A stretch of 64,000 nucleotides of DNA from the NCBI RefSeq assembly GCF_000813145.1, contig NZ_BAZF01000002.1, forward strand, positions 1 to 64,000. The letters run 5' to 3'. The notes below the pieces were generated by a model. The model was not told the origin of the DNA and ran no database searches. It saw nothing but the letters and a program-made list of their open reading frames with translations. Below, one piece after another: positions 1 through 8,634 of the stretch. Source of the DNA: Geobacter sp. OR-1 (GTDB lineage: Bacteria > Desulfobacterota > Desulfuromonadia > Geobacterales > DSM-12255). Positions within the stretch are counted from its first letter, which is position 1. Every line of letters starts with the position of its first letter. The translations under genes were made by a program, and so were the position numbers.

Positions 1-1175
1 TGCCGTTCGGATTTCAAATCAAGGAAACTGATGAACCAGCACGAACTGGCCGTAAAAAAATCCTGATTATCGATGAGGAAGAGGCGAAGATTGTCAGGCA
101 GATATTTGATTTGTATATTGAGCGTAACCTTGGGTTTAAGGCGGTCGCCTCGCACCTCAACGAGAGAAACATTTTTCGCCGTGGGGTGCCCTGGAGTACA
201 AGCACTGTCAACCTGATCTTGAAAAACACAATGTATCACGGCGAAAAATTGTTTAACCAGAAAACCTGGAAAACCAAAACCGCCAAAGAAAATGGGGAAG
301 TCGTCAAAATGGCTGTTCCGGCGATTGTCAGCCAGGATACCTTTGAACTTGCCAAGCACAAACGCAAGAAGCGTAGCCCCAAATGTTCACACCCTCGTGT
401 GCTCTCTTCCCCGCACCTGCTCACGGGGCTGCTGCGGTGTGAGGTGTGCGGCGCGGCTATGACAATGGCAACCGGCACTGGTAAAAAGGGCGGCACATAC
501 TATTACTATCGCTGCACGACCAAAACAAAGAAACACAAGCATCTGTGCTCATCCCGCCCAGTATCGATGGAAAAATTCGACAATATGATACTGGGGGCAC
601 TTGCCGATCAGGTGTTCACCAATGAACGTGTGACTGCAATTCTGCGAGAAATGAAAAAACAGATGTGCGGTGGGAGTGGCGACGATCAGAAATCGCTTGA
701 AAAGCAACTGGCTATTGTCAACAACAAGATTGACCGGTTGTATGATGCGATTATCAACGGCATTGTTGAGAACGATGAAGACACAAAGTCAAGAATGGAC
801 GGGTTTAAGCATAAAAGGGCTGAAATTGCGGCAAAGATCGAATCCTATGACAAATCGCCACGGGCAATGCTTGAACAAGTGAAAATGGATGAGGTGAAGC
901 GGTGGTCTGCCCTGCTGCGGGGAAAATTGCTTGACCAGTCAAGCGGTTTTTCCAAGGAGTATCTGAAACTGTTGATCAACAAGATTGGAGTCAACGGGAA
1001 TCAAATCACGATCAGCGGCGACAGCCGCGTCCTGGTAGGCGCCATCAAGTTTGCGGCTGAAAAAAAGAATCCGACAACCCCGCAAGGGGTTATCGGATTC
1101 AATGAAGTTTGGCGCGCCCGGAGAGATTCGAACTCCCGACACCCTGGTTCGAAGCCAGGTACTCTATCCAGCTGA
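1..1175 (+). CDS. Large serine recombinase, C-terminal part (gene enters from left edge)
   Basis: The frame is open from the first bases of the window, so the 5' end, including the catalytic serine domain, lies outside. What is visible is the recombinase DNA-binding domain (ending in a stretch like IVRQIFDLY), then a zinc beta-ribbon with Cys pairs (LRCEVCG, then RCTT and CSS), then a charged, probably coiled-coil region. This order is typical of phage or conjugative-element integrases. The last ~30 codons are not recombinase-like: they are read through the terminator and body of the oppositely oriented tRNA-Arg, giving a tail such as RDSNSRHPGSKPGTLSS. The native stop was therefore probably lost on joining to host DNA, or the ORF simply runs across the junction. 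The element it belongs to would lie to the left. Family assignment is firm; the insertion history is inferred. Confidence 0.85.
   Translation, partial: PFGFQIKETDEPARTGRKKILIIDEEEAKIVRQIFDLYIERNLGFKAVASHLNERNIFRRGVPWSTSTVNLILKNTMYHGEKLFNQKTWKTKTAKENGEVVKMAVPAIVSQDTFELAKHKRKKRSPKCSHPRVLSSPHLLTGLLRCEVCGAAMTMATGTGKKGGTYYYYRCTTKTKKHKHLCSSRPVSMEKFDNMILGALADQVFTNERVTAILREMKKQMCGGSGDDQKSLEKQLAIVNNKIDRLYDAIINGIVENDEDTKSRMDGFKHKRAEIAAKIESYDKSPRAMLEQVKMDEVKRWSALLRGKLLDQSSGFSKEYLKLLINKIGVNGNQITISGDSRVLVGAIKFAAEKKNPTTPQGVIGFNEVWRARRDSNSRHPGSKPGTLSS
1060..1100 (-). terminator. Rho-independent terminator of tRNA-Arg
   Basis: On the minus strand a 15-bp arm (1100-1086) and its near-perfect complement (1081-1067) flank a 4-base loop and are followed by a T run (1066-1060). 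It lies directly 3' of tRNA-Arg and inside the 3' end of the convergent recombinase frame. Confidence 0.85.
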
Positions 1176-1186
1176 GCTACGGGCGC
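1110..1186 (-). tRNA. tRNA-Arg (anticodon TCG)
   Basis: Read on the minus strand, a complete cloverleaf is visible: acceptor GCGCCCG pairing with CGGGCGC, D arm GCTC...GAGT, anticodon arm CCTGG-CTTCGAA-CCAGG with anticodon TCG, T arm with the TTCGAAT loop, and an encoded CCA end at 1112-1110. It decodes CGA and possibly other CGN arginine codons. The 3' end points at the recombinase gene, the usual geometry for an integrated element at a tRNA 3' end. Confidence 0.95.
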
Positions 1187-1336
1187 ATCGGATTTGTGTC
1201 AACAGATATAGCCCATAGAATCAGTTTTGGCAAGCCCCAGTTACCCGCTTCCGGCATTCTTGTTGAACCTTAAATAACAACCAGCTACCTGTCTTTTCAC
1301 GCTAGAAGCTCATCTAATGGCCAGTTCATATGGCTT

Positions 1337-1555
1337 TTATGCTTCCGCCAGTAACTTGTCTGCCATTTCATAGTCACTCGGGGACAGGTCAGCAGGTATC
1401 ATATCGAGACCGATTATATCTGCTACTCTGTTTCGAGCACACTCTGCCGGATTCTTAGTGCAATATGAACTCGTTATAAGTTTAGCCGTTGCTGGCATGG
1501 TTGAAATTTTGTTGTTGATGAAACTGCAGGTGGTGATTAGATCACAAGTAGTCAT
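1337..1555 (-). CDS. Small Cys-containing hypothetical protein (72 aa)
   Basis: A 72-residue protein with an AGGAG-type ribosome site (taggag) 8-9 bases before its ATG. Cysteines at 4, 10, 32 and 39 and the C-terminal pattern CARNRVADIIG...IPADLSPSD resemble a family of small hypothetical proteins that I recall from Geobacter genomes, where a CARY-V..G...VP.DL.PN core recurs. I know no function for it. It stands alone on the minus strand, downstream of nothing obvious. The spacing and pattern of the cysteines would suit metal binding, but that is only a suggestion. The region from 1187 to 1336 between it and the tRNA contains no gene that I can support. Confidence 0.6.
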   Translation of the reverse strand: MTTCDLITTCSFINNKISTMPATAKLITSSYCTKNPAECARNRVADIIGLDMIPADLSPSDYEMADKLLAEA

Positions 1556-1693
1556 GTATGCTACTCCTACGACTTAAGTATTAAGTATACCGTAATTACA
1601 GGCACTTTATGGCTATAGTACAGAGCAGCTGCTGTGCCACGTTTTTTGATTGTAGGTATAGGTGATAAATTGTAAGAAACGAGAGGTATTACA

Positions 1694-1786
1694 ATGGGCG
1701 GCAGACCGGTCACATCTAACCAAACCGGCTGGATGTTCCCCAACCCATCAAATGGTGCATATTCTATATCGGGAAGAAAGTGGTAA
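1694..1786 (+). CDS. Possible 30-residue peptide
   Basis: An ATG preceded by gagagg at a 7-base spacing opens a 30-codon frame ending in ...ISGRKW. It ends 22 bases before the start of the next small membrane protein. There is no recognisable family. It could be a real leader peptide or chance. Confidence 0.2.
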   Translation: MGGRPVTSNQTGWMFPNPSNGAYSISGRKW

Positions 1787-1808
1787 GATTATCGGGGAGG
1801 AAACTGCC

Positions 1809-1934
1809 ATGAATCGAAAGAAAGCGGCCAAAAAGTCGGACAACAAGAAGCGCTCGGAACTTCCAAGCCTAGCTCTGGTGTTGATCGGTATTGGAGTGTT
1901 TGTCGCCATAATTCTGGCAGTGATCAACCGGTAG
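1809..1934 (+). CDS. Small single-pass membrane protein (41 aa)
   Basis: The ATG at 1809 is chosen because a strong GGGGAGG lies 7-8 bases upstream. Longer in-frame extensions to 1662 lack a ribosome site and encode unlikely sequence. The product has a highly basic N-terminal third (MNRKKAAKKSDNKKR) followed by one hydrophobic helix of about 20 residues (LALVLIGIGVFVAIILAVI) and ends just after it. The charge pattern predicts a cytoplasmic N terminus. It is convergent with fdhD. No function can be assigned from sequence. Confidence 0.6.
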   Translation: MNRKKAAKKSDNKKRSELPSLALVLIGIGVFVAIILAVINR

Positions 1935-1952
1935 GAATTTCATATATTCAGG

Positions 1953-2720
1953 TCACTCCGAAGATTCGGGGAGTAAAATCTTCTCCGGATGAGCATACAC
2001 CGAAAATTTCCCACCGCGAACATACCCAATGAGGGCAATTCCGGCTTCCTCGCATATCCTGACCGCCATATCGGTTGGAGAGGTACGGGAAGCAATGGCG
2101 GTAACCCCCATTTGCGCAGCCTTGGCAGCCATCTCACTGGAAATTCGTCCTGAAGTGACCATCAGGGTTCCGTCAAGAGTTAACCCTTTCAGCAAGGCTT
2201 CGCCGGCCAGACGATCGACGGTATTGTGCCTGCCGATATCCTCGGCATGAACCAGAATGCCGCTATCATCGGCTATTGCGGCAGAATGGATGCCGCCGTG
2301 GCGGCGATAGCGGCCGGCAATCTTGCTCTGCTCTTCACAAGCAGCATAGATTACTTGCGCTGAGCAGCGGTTGTTTCGTACCGCTCTCCCCTCCACTCCC
2401 GGAACGGAGAAGGTTATCCCGCCGCCGCAACCACTGGTCAGGACCGGTGCCTGCCTCGCCGGCAGGTCCCCTTTTATCCGGACGTTCGCAACCCCGAAAT
2501 CCTCACAGACAGCGAGCATCTCGAAATCTTCGACCCCCTTTACGTACCCCTGCAGGAGGAGAAAACCGGCAACGAGAAAACGAAGATCATGCGGGGAACA
2601 GATGAGAGTCGCCAGGACAACGTCATTGACGATCAACTTGAGCGGCAGCTCATGTGGGACTTCGGCTTCAGACTGCACGACCTTGCCGTTTACGGAGATG
2701 ACGGTTACTTTTTGGGACAT
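1953..2720 (-). CDS. fdhD: Formate dehydrogenase accessory sulfurtransferase FdhD
   Basis: FdhD carries sulfur from a cysteine desulfurase to the molybdenum (bis-MGD) cofactor of formate dehydrogenase and is needed for its activity. The 255-residue protein has the normal family length. It contains the glycine-rich TSGCGGG loop with the conserved cysteine at residue 98, and the strongly conserved segments HAEDIGRHNTVDRL and TSGRISSEMAAKAAQMG. Only one cysteine occurs in the active loop, in place of the CxxC of the E. coli protein. Such single-Cys versions occur in the family, but this bears on mechanism. No formate dehydrogenase gene lies in the window. The gene is divergent from the fliK-like gene across a 128-base gap. 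Confidence 0.93.
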   Translation of the reverse strand: MSQKVTVISVNGKVVQSEAEVPHELPLKLIVNDVVLATLICSPHDLRFLVAGFLLLQGYVKGVEDFEMLAVCEDFGVANVRIKGDLPARQAPVLTSGCGGGITFSVPGVEGRAVRNNRCSAQVIYAACEEQSKIAGRYRRHGGIHSAAIADDSGILVHAEDIGRHNTVDRLAGEALLKGLTLDGTLMVTSGRISSEMAAKAAQMGVTAIASRTSPTDMAVRICEEAGIALIGYVRGGKFSVYAHPEKILLPESSE

Positions 2721-2848
2721 AGGCGGAGTATAGCCGGAGCGCCTTCAGGATACAAGCGGTTCATTAACTCCATCCCTTGCCATCAAGCAGCCATACGGCT
2801 ATGATTCACCTTAGGACAATAAATCCTTTCTGAAGGACAAAGGGCATA

Positions 2849-4855
2849 ATGGAGATTTCCCGCGAAGCCATGAAGGCAGTCATTGCCGCCGTAAAGGAAG
2901 GTACGGCCTCGATACTTGAGGCCGCCGGAGGCGCGCCGCCAGGGTTGAAGCTGACACCGGGCGCCGATGTATCCGGAGAAGTTCTGGCAAAACAGCAAAA
3001 CGGCAGGTTCATTGTCCGGGTCAACGGTGAGCTGCTGGACATGGCCCTGCCAAGCGACACCAAAGTCGGCATTACCCTGAAAATGACCTATATCGGCGAC
3101 CAGCCCCGTTTGACCTTTGCCGTATTGGCTCAGCCGGTCAAGGGTTCGGAGGTGAACATCAGCAGCACCAGCCGCTGGCTCGGCAGTTTCGTCACCGGCG
3201 CCCCGGAATCTGCGAGCCCGGATGGCAGCGGTAATCTGCGCAGCGTCAGGATGTTCGACTCCCTTCCTGCGGACACGGGTGTAATCGCGGCAAAGCTGAA
3301 AGAGCAGGTCAGAAGAAGCGGCGTATTCTATGAATCTCACCTCGAACGCTGGGCCGACGGCAGCTACCCCATCGAGGAGCTGCTCAAGGAACCGCAGGGA
3401 AAGCTCTCACGGTTGGCTGCACAACCGCAAGCGCCGGCGGGATCGGCAACCAATGCGCCTGACACCGGCAAATCGCCTGCAGTAACGGCAAAAGCCGCCC
3501 CAGGCAACAGCCCTCCTCCTGCCGAAACGGCAACGACCGAATCCGGCGACTCCCCGGAGTTGGAGAAGGTCAGCGTAAAACTTCCGGAAATCCGCAGCAG
3601 CCAAAGACAAACCGCTGGCGTTACCGGCCAACAACAAGAGGACGCAGCCGACTCTCCGACCGCGGCGGGCGTTGAAAATGGCGCGCCGGAGAGCGAACCG
3701 CCGCGCCTGGTCGCCACAACCCGCTCTCTGTTTGCCGCCATGCCTTCAGCCCCACGGGGAGAAACCACTTCGGCCGCCAAGCAACCGATGCTGCCCGGCG
3801 TGTCAACGAATCGCCCCTCTCCTGCCGATTCTGCTGTACAGGAACCGCTTGCCGAGAAACAGCAGTTGGATCAGGGGGCCAAAATGCCGGATTCGGCCGC
3901 CGTCGTACCACCAGCGACCGGGAATTCGGAGCAGGAATCCCCGGCAGCGCCGGTAATGGAGAAAGCGTCAGCCGCTAATCCCAACGAGCCGGCCACCGGT
4001 GAACCGGCTAAAAAGGGGGAAACAGAGGGGCGCGAGACAAGCCCGGGCTCAACTACCACAAGAGAAAAAGAGGGAACCGGCAGCCCAACGGAACCCCAAG
4101 GGAGGACCGCGGCAAAAAGCAGCCAGATCACCATTCCAGCGGATTCAAATACGACAACTCAAGGATTACCCACAGATTCGGAAACAGCGCCACCAAGACC
4201 GCTCGCACCATTTCAGAATGCCGCCCTGCCAGATACGGCTACTTCCGGTGAATCGGCTAAATTTAGGCAGCCCGTGCTTACGGATCCCCCGGTAGAGCCG
4301 ACGCCCCGCCCAGCGGCACAAAACGGAGATGGCCCCGCTGCTCAACCCGGTATGCGGCGGCAACCCGGCGAGCCTTATTCCATTAGGCCGCTGCCTCTTA
4401 TTGCCCCGGAAATTCCAAAACCCGATAGCTTGTTGAATCAGCCACGGGAGATACCGCTCCCGGCCAAGTCGGCCCAACAATTTGAGCCGCCGGACAGTCA
4501 GACGCTCCCGGTGATCAGACAACAGCTGGAAACCCTTCATTCCGGCCAATTTGTATGGCTCGGGGAGGCATGGCAGGGCCAGAAGATGGAGTGGGCTATA
4601 CGCAGGGATGAAAAACGGAATAGGCCAAGGGGTGGCGGCTCATGGGATACGGAACTCCGCCTGGAGCTCCCCGGACTGGGTGCGGTCTCCGCCTCGGTGA
4701 CCCTGAGCGGGAATCAGGTCCGCCTGGCCATAATCGCTTCGGACCCGGGCGCAGCGGAGGTCATGACAAAACACCGGCAAAGACTTGCTGACGGCATGGA
4801 AAGCGGCGGACTAATGCTTGCAGGCATGGAGGTAAAGCATGAACCGTCGTCATGA
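2849..4855 (+). CDS. FliK-like protein with long low-complexity centre
   Basis: A 668-residue protein in three parts. Residues ~1-110 are folded. Residues ~110-540 are a disordered Pro/Ala/Ser/Thr/Glu-rich region. The C-terminal ~110 residues resemble the flagellar hook-length control domain: a conserved block around GQFVWLGEAWQGQKMEWAI, a beta-rich ELPGLGAVSASVTLSGNQVRLAI stretch, and a terminal helix. FliK is a secreted molecular ruler that binds FlhB and switches the export gate from hook to filament substrates. The next gene, overlapping by 17 bases, encodes an FlhB C-terminal-like protein, which supports this reading. No other flagellar structural genes are nearby, so this is an orphan pair and may be a paralogue rather than the main FliK. 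Confidence 0.7.
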   Translation: MEISREAMKAVIAAVKEGTASILEAAGGAPPGLKLTPGADVSGEVLAKQQNGRFIVRVNGELLDMALPSDTKVGITLKMTYIGDQPRLTFAVLAQPVKGSEVNISSTSRWLGSFVTGAPESASPDGSGNLRSVRMFDSLPADTGVIAAKLKEQVRRSGVFYESHLERWADGSYPIEELLKEPQGKLSRLAAQPQAPAGSATNAPDTGKSPAVTAKAAPGNSPPPAETATTESGDSPELEKVSVKLPEIRSSQRQTAGVTGQQQEDAADSPTAAGVENGAPESEPPRLVATTRSLFAAMPSAPRGETTSAAKQPMLPGVSTNRPSPADSAVQEPLAEKQQLDQGAKMPDSAAVVPPATGNSEQESPAAPVMEKASAANPNEPATGEPAKKGETEGRETSPGSTTTREKEGTGSPTEPQGRTAAKSSQITIPADSNTTTQGLPTDSETAPPRPLAPFQNAALPDTATSGESAKFRQPVLTDPPVEPTPRPAAQNGDGPAAQPGMRRQPGEPYSIRPLPLIAPEIPKPDSLLNQPREIPLPAKSAQQFEPPDSQTLPVIRQQLETLHSGQFVWLGEAWQGQKMEWAIRRDEKRNRPRGGGSWDTELRLELPGLGAVSASVTLSGNQVRLAIIASDPGAAEVMTKHRQRLADGMESGGLMLAGMEVKHEPSS

Positions 4856-5120
4856 AGACAAGAAGGCCGCAGCGCTTTCCTATCAGAAAGGCGACTATGC
4901 GCCTCGGGTGATCGCCAAAGGTAAAGGCGCCAAGGCGGAAGCAATAATCGAAATAGCCCGCGAGTCCGGGGTCTATGTCCACGAATCGCGGGAGTTGGTG
5001 GAAATGCTGTTGCAGGTCGACATTGACAGGGACATTCCGCCGGAACTTTATCGAGCAGTTGCCGAAATACTTGCCTGGATCTACTGGCTGGAGATGCACG
5101 GCAAGTCACGCGGAATCTGA
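4839..5120 (+). CDS. FlhB C-terminal domain-like protein (FlhX type)
   Basis: A 93-residue stand-alone version of the cytoplasmic domain of FlhB/YscU. It begins just after where the autocleavage motif (NPTH in FlhB) would be and carries the downstream family segments, DYAPRVIAKGKG and LLQVDIDRDIPPELYRAVAEIL. It has no membrane helices. In FlhB this domain sets substrate specificity of the flagellar type III export gate, and short FlhX homologues are known to substitute for the cleaved fragment in some bacteria. It overlaps the fliK-like gene by 17 bases, so the two are probably translationally coupled and interact. Its role here is inferred from family. Confidence 0.8.
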   Translation: MNRRHEDKKAAALSYQKGDYAPRVIAKGKGAKAEAIIEIARESGVYVHESRELVEMLLQVDIDRDIPPELYRAVAEILAWIYWLEMHGKSRGI

Positions 5121-5188
5121 GCCGTGCCGGTTGCTTTACCGTCGTTACATGATATCGTTTTATTGCACCAATTTGATCCGAAAGAGCA

Positions 5189-5902
5189 ATGATGATGAAA
5201 ATTGAGCCCAAAACCCGGACGGAAAGCAATCTGATCAAGAACATCCCGTTCTTTGCGTCTCTTTCGCCCGAAGAAGTCGAGCATGTAGACCGGCTCATCA
5301 TCAGGAAAAGATTTTCCAAAGACCAGATAGTGCTGTTCGAGGAAGATACCGCCAACTACATGTACGTCGTTTATGCCGGCAAGGTGCGGGTCGTAAAGCT
5401 GAATGACGAAGGGCGGGAGCAGATCATATCCATCCATAAAAAAAATGACTTCTTCGGGGAGATGTCGCTGCTCGACGGCAAGACCTCGCCGGCAACGGTC
5501 ATTGCCCATGAAGATTGCATCATCGGGCTCCTGTCAAAGTTGGATTTCGAGAGATACCTGCTGAGTCATGAGACCATCAGGCGCAAGATCATTGACCTTC
5601 TCTGTTCCCGTCTGCGCGATTCCTGGGCCATGATCAAGATCCTGAGCTTCGACAATGCGGAACACCGGGTAATGGCGGTGCTTGACAGGCTCCAGGAGCT
5701 TTACGGCGTTTTTGACGACCGGGGTGCGATAATCAATGTGAAACTGACTCATCAGCAAATCGCAAGCTTCGCCTCGGTCGCGCGGGAAACCGTCACCAGG
5801 GTCTTGAACCGGCTGGAAAAGGAAGAAGTTATCCAGATTCTGGAAAGCAAGTCAATCCTTCTGACAAAGAAGTTTTACCAGAAATTCGGATCAGCCAAAT
5901 AA
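5189..5902 (+). CDS. Crp/Fnr-family transcription regulator
   Basis: A 237-residue regulator. The N-terminal cyclic-nucleotide-binding-type beta barrel spans about 20-140, with FASLSPEEVEHV and the DFFGEMSLLDG turn. A dimerisation helix follows at ~140-165. A C-terminal winged helix-turn-helix contains LTHQQIASFASVARETVTRVL. The helix-turn-helix is of the Crp/Fnr type that reads a palindromic operator. No N-terminal cysteine cluster of the FNR iron-sulfur kind is present, so the ligand may be a nucleotide or other small molecule, but it cannot be told from sequence. Three ATG codons in a row begin the frame; the first is reported. A terminator follows. Confidence 0.88.
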   Translation: MMMKIEPKTRTESNLIKNIPFFASLSPEEVEHVDRLIIRKRFSKDQIVLFEEDTANYMYVVYAGKVRVVKLNDEGREQIISIHKKNDFFGEMSLLDGKTSPATVIAHEDCIIGLLSKLDFERYLLSHETIRRKIIDLLCSRLRDSWAMIKILSFDNAEHRVMAVLDRLQELYGVFDDRGAIINVKLTHQQIASFASVARETVTRVLNRLEKEEVIQILESKSILLTKKFYQKFGSAK

Positions 5903-5945
5903 GATTGAACCGGGGAGTTGTGTAGCTGCAAAAAAGATGAGGTTT

Positions 5946-5980
5946 AAAAAGGGCCGCTCCATTTCCGGGGCGGCCCTTGG
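5946..5980 (-). terminator. Hairpin terminator between crp-like and ompA genes
   Basis: GGGCCGCTCC (5951-5960) pairs with GGGGCGGCCC (5967-5976). On the minus strand it is followed by TTTTTAAA, so it best serves the ompA-family gene, and it may also stop the convergent regulator transcript. Confidence 0.8.
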
Positions 5981-6000
5981 TAATTCTTCAGACATTACTG

Positions 6001-7392
6001 CTACTTTTTGATAACCGTCTCGAAATTTGCAACTGTCCGGCGGTTCTTCTGCCGTCCATCTGCGGTCTTGTTGTCTGCTATCGGCCGTTCCTCGCCATAC
6101 CCTATAGCTGTCAGGCGGTCCTTCTCGATCCCGTACTTGTCGACCAGATATTTCATGACGCTGTCAGCGCGGCGCTGAGAAAGCTTCTTATTCATATCAG
6201 CATCGCCGACATCGTCGGTATGCCCTTCGATGGTCCCCTTGACGGTCGGATACTTCTTCAGGAACGCTGCGACCCGCCCGATCTCGTCGTGGTATTTCTT
6301 CTTGATATCTGCCTTGGCGGTATCGAACTGCACGTTCAGCTTCATGGTCAGGGTCTCGGGGCTGCACCCGTCCTTGTCTACCGGCATTCCAGCCGGGGTG
6401 TTCTGACATTTGTCAAGATAATCCGGCACGCCGTCCCTATCACTGTCCGGCGGGCAACCGTTGGCATCGACTTTGACCCCTGCAGGAGTGTCAGGGCATT
6501 TATCCTTGTTATCAAACACGCCGTCGTTGTCAGAATCCTTGATTACGGCGACATTGGCCGAGCTTTTTGCCTCACCGCCGGCACCGGAGCAGGTAAGGGT
6601 ATAGGCAGAAGAGTCGGCAGGCGTCACGCTCTTCGATCCCTGGAGCTGGACAGACCCGATACCCGGAGCGATCTCAGCAGCTGTCGCGTTCTGGCATGCC
6701 CAGGTAAGCGTTGCCGGGGTCCCCATCTCTACCGTTGCCGGAGAAGCCGAAAGAGAAGCGGAAGGTGAGGCAGGAGGAGCAGGGGCGGCCTTTGGCTGTT
6801 CGACTACCGGTGCCGGTTTGGGTGGCGGCGGCGGCGCCGGAGCAACTACAGGAGGAGCAGGTTTCGAGCCGCCGAACAGGAATCCCAGGCCAAGGCCGTA
6901 TTCAACGTTATTAAGGGTTTCGGACGTTTTGTACATCAGGTGCCGTACTTCGCCACGCAGATCTATCGACTCGCTCAGCGCGTACTTGAGGCCGACGCCG
7001 TAGTTGAAGGCGCCCCTGCTGTAACGTGGGCCGTTGTCCGGTTCAATCCCCACCCCGCCAAATCCGGCCATAAGAAACGGCACCGCCTTGGCTGATGGGA
7101 AAAAGTGGTAAAGGAGATCAAGGTGATAATTGTAGACATCGGTCTTGTTCGAGTTCAGCGTCCCTTCGGTCCTGCCGTAGTCGAAGACCGCCTCGGCGCC
7201 GACCCGGTCGGTAAAGTTATACCCGGCGCGCACTCCGACAACAGGCATGGTTTCGAGATGCTGTTTGCCATCAAAGGTATATCCGCCGACAAATGGCGTC
7301 AAAGAAAAAGTTTCCGCCCTGTTTTCCGCCCCGGCGGTTGCAGCACCGGCAAGCAGCAATACGGCCCCCATTGATACGATTCTCTTTTTCAT
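6001..7392 (-). CDS. OmpA-family outer membrane protein with thrombospondin type 3 repeats
   Basis: A 463-residue envelope protein with a good ribosome site (AGGAGG, 4 bases before ATG). Domains in order: signal peptide (~1-22, ending GAATAGA); an eight-strand OmpA-type barrel (~25-185) with aromatic-ending strands; a Pro/Ala linker (~190-215); an Ig-like segment with two cysteines (~215-285); two calcium-binding-type repeats ([15 protein letters not shown] and [14 protein letters not shown]); and a C-terminal OmpA/MotB peptidoglycan-binding domain (~350-463) with GHTDDVG and LSQRRADSV. It should tie the outer membrane to peptidoglycan. This is an OprF-like arrangement. Convergent with the Crp/Fnr gene. 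Confidence 0.92.
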   Translation of the reverse strand: MKKRIVSMGAVLLLAGAATAGAENRAETFSLTPFVGGYTFDGKQHLETMPVVGVRAGYNFTDRVGAEAVFDYGRTEGTLNSNKTDVYNYHLDLLYHFFPSAKAVPFLMAGFGGVGIEPDNGPRYSRGAFNYGVGLKYALSESIDLRGEVRHLMYKTSETLNNVEYGLGLGFLFGGSKPAPPVVAPAPPPPPKPAPVVEQPKAAPAPPASPSASLSASPATVEMGTPATLTWACQNATAAEIAPGIGSVQLQGSKSVTPADSSAYTLTCSGAGGEAKSSANVAVIKDSDNDGVFDNKDKCPDTPAGVKVDANGCPPDSDRDGVPDYLDKCQNTPAGMPVDKDGCSPETLTMKLNVQFDTAKADIKKKYHDEIGRVAAFLKKYPTVKGTIEGHTDDVGDADMNKKLSQRRADSVMKYLVDKYGIEKDRLTAIGYGEERPIADNKTADGRQKNRRTVANFETVIKK

Positions 7393-7533
7393 GATTCCTC
7401 CCTTTCCCTACGATTAGAAACAGTTATTTATTGGCCTGCTGTTTTTCAGACTTACAGCTATTATTAATCTGAAAAAATCAATCTTCAAGGTCATTGGTCA
7501 GTATACAACCCCTCGCGCGAGTTTCAACCCTCC

Positions 7534-7562
7534 TTGCATAAACTTCTGCCCTGCACTATACT
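7534..7562 (+). promoter_or_regulatory. Likely sigma-70 promoter of mnmH
   Basis: TTGCAT (7534-7539) and TATACT (7557-7562) are separated by exactly 17 bases and lie 25 bases before the mnmH start codon. Seen directly; activity is inferred. Confidence 0.55.
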
Positions 7563-7586
7563 CACGCTGATTTCAGGAGATCAGGA

Positions 7587-8621
7587 ATGCCGAAAACCGT
7601 ACCGTTTACAGAATGCCTGCTGGATACCCATCTGCTCGTAGATGTCCGCACACCGCTGGAATATGCCGAAGATCATCTCCCCGGCGCAATCAATGTACCC
7701 CTGCTCAGCAATGAGGAGCGAGTCGAAATCGGCACCCTGTACAAGCAACAGGGGCCGAACATCGCCCGGATCAGGGGGTTGGAGCTTACCGCGGCAAAGT
7801 TCCCGGCCATGGTGGCCGAAATTGCGGCAAATGCAGCAGGGCGGCCAATACTTGTCTACTGTTGGCGTGGCGGGCTGAGAAGCCGAACCGTTACCGAGAT
7901 CCTTGATCTGACCGGATACCATGCCTTCCAGCTTTCAGGTGGCCACAAGGCGTTTCGTCAGCAGGTGGTGGAGTATTTCGATCCTTTTACTCCGCCAGCC
8001 CCCCTGGTCGTCCTGCACGGGATGACCGGAATCGGCAAGACTACTTTTCTGGAGCTTTTAAAAGGGCGTGGCCATGCCGTTATCGATCTTGAGGGGATTG
8101 CCTGCCATCGCGGTTCGGCATTCGGGGCTCTCGGCCTGTCGCAGGCACATCTGACGCAGAAGAGCTTTGAAACTGCTCTCTGGAAAGAGTTCCGTTCTGT
8201 TGGTCCGGTCAGGGCGATAATTCTTGAGGGGGAGAGCCGTCGGATCGGCAAGCTGTTCCTGCCGGGAAACCTCCATGACGTTATGCGCGACAGCATCAAG
8301 GTTTGGTGCGCAGCCTCGCTGGAGACCCGTGTCAAGCGGCTGATCAATGAGTACGGCAAGCCGGAATTCATGGACGACATGACTGAGGCTCTCGACCGGA
8401 TCAAGAAAAAACTCGGCGGCGACAACCACCGGGAACTTCTGGGCCATCTTGAGCGCTGGGAGATGGGGCATTTCATGCAGGGGCTGATGGAGCGGTATTA
8501 CGACCGGACATATTACCGGACCCGGGATTGGACCGAGGATTTTGCCCTGTCACTTGAGGATTTCGAAGCTGCGGCGGATGAGCTTGAACGGCAGTTGGAG
8601 CACCATATCCCGAAACCCTGA
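7587..8621 (+). CDS. mnmH: tRNA 2-selenouridine synthase MnmH (SelU)
   Basis: The enzyme replaces sulfur by selenium in 5-substituted 2-thiouridine at the wobble position of tRNAs for Lys, Glu and Gln, using selenophosphate via a geranylated intermediate. The 344-residue protein has the N-terminal rhodanese domain (~5-130), with VDVRTPLEYAEDHLPGAINVP and the catalytic cysteine in YCWRGGLRSR (Cys92). A P-loop domain follows, with Walker A GMTGIGKT at 145-152 and the family segment EGESRRIGKLFLP. AGGAGATCAGGA precedes the ATG, and a 17-spaced sigma-70-like promoter lies just upstream. The gene implies a selenophosphate supply (SelD) elsewhere in the genome. Confidence 0.95.
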   Translation: MPKTVPFTECLLDTHLLVDVRTPLEYAEDHLPGAINVPLLSNEERVEIGTLYKQQGPNIARIRGLELTAAKFPAMVAEIAANAAGRPILVYCWRGGLRSRTVTEILDLTGYHAFQLSGGHKAFRQQVVEYFDPFTPPAPLVVLHGMTGIGKTTFLELLKGRGHAVIDLEGIACHRGSAFGALGLSQAHLTQKSFETALWKEFRSVGPVRAIILEGESRRIGKLFLPGNLHDVMRDSIKVWCAASLETRVKRLINEYGKPEFMDDMTEALDRIKKKLGGDNHRELLGHLERWEMGHFMQGLMERYYDRTYYRTRDWTEDFALSLEDFEAAADELERQLEHHIPKP

Positions 8622-8634
8622 CGTTCTGGATAAA

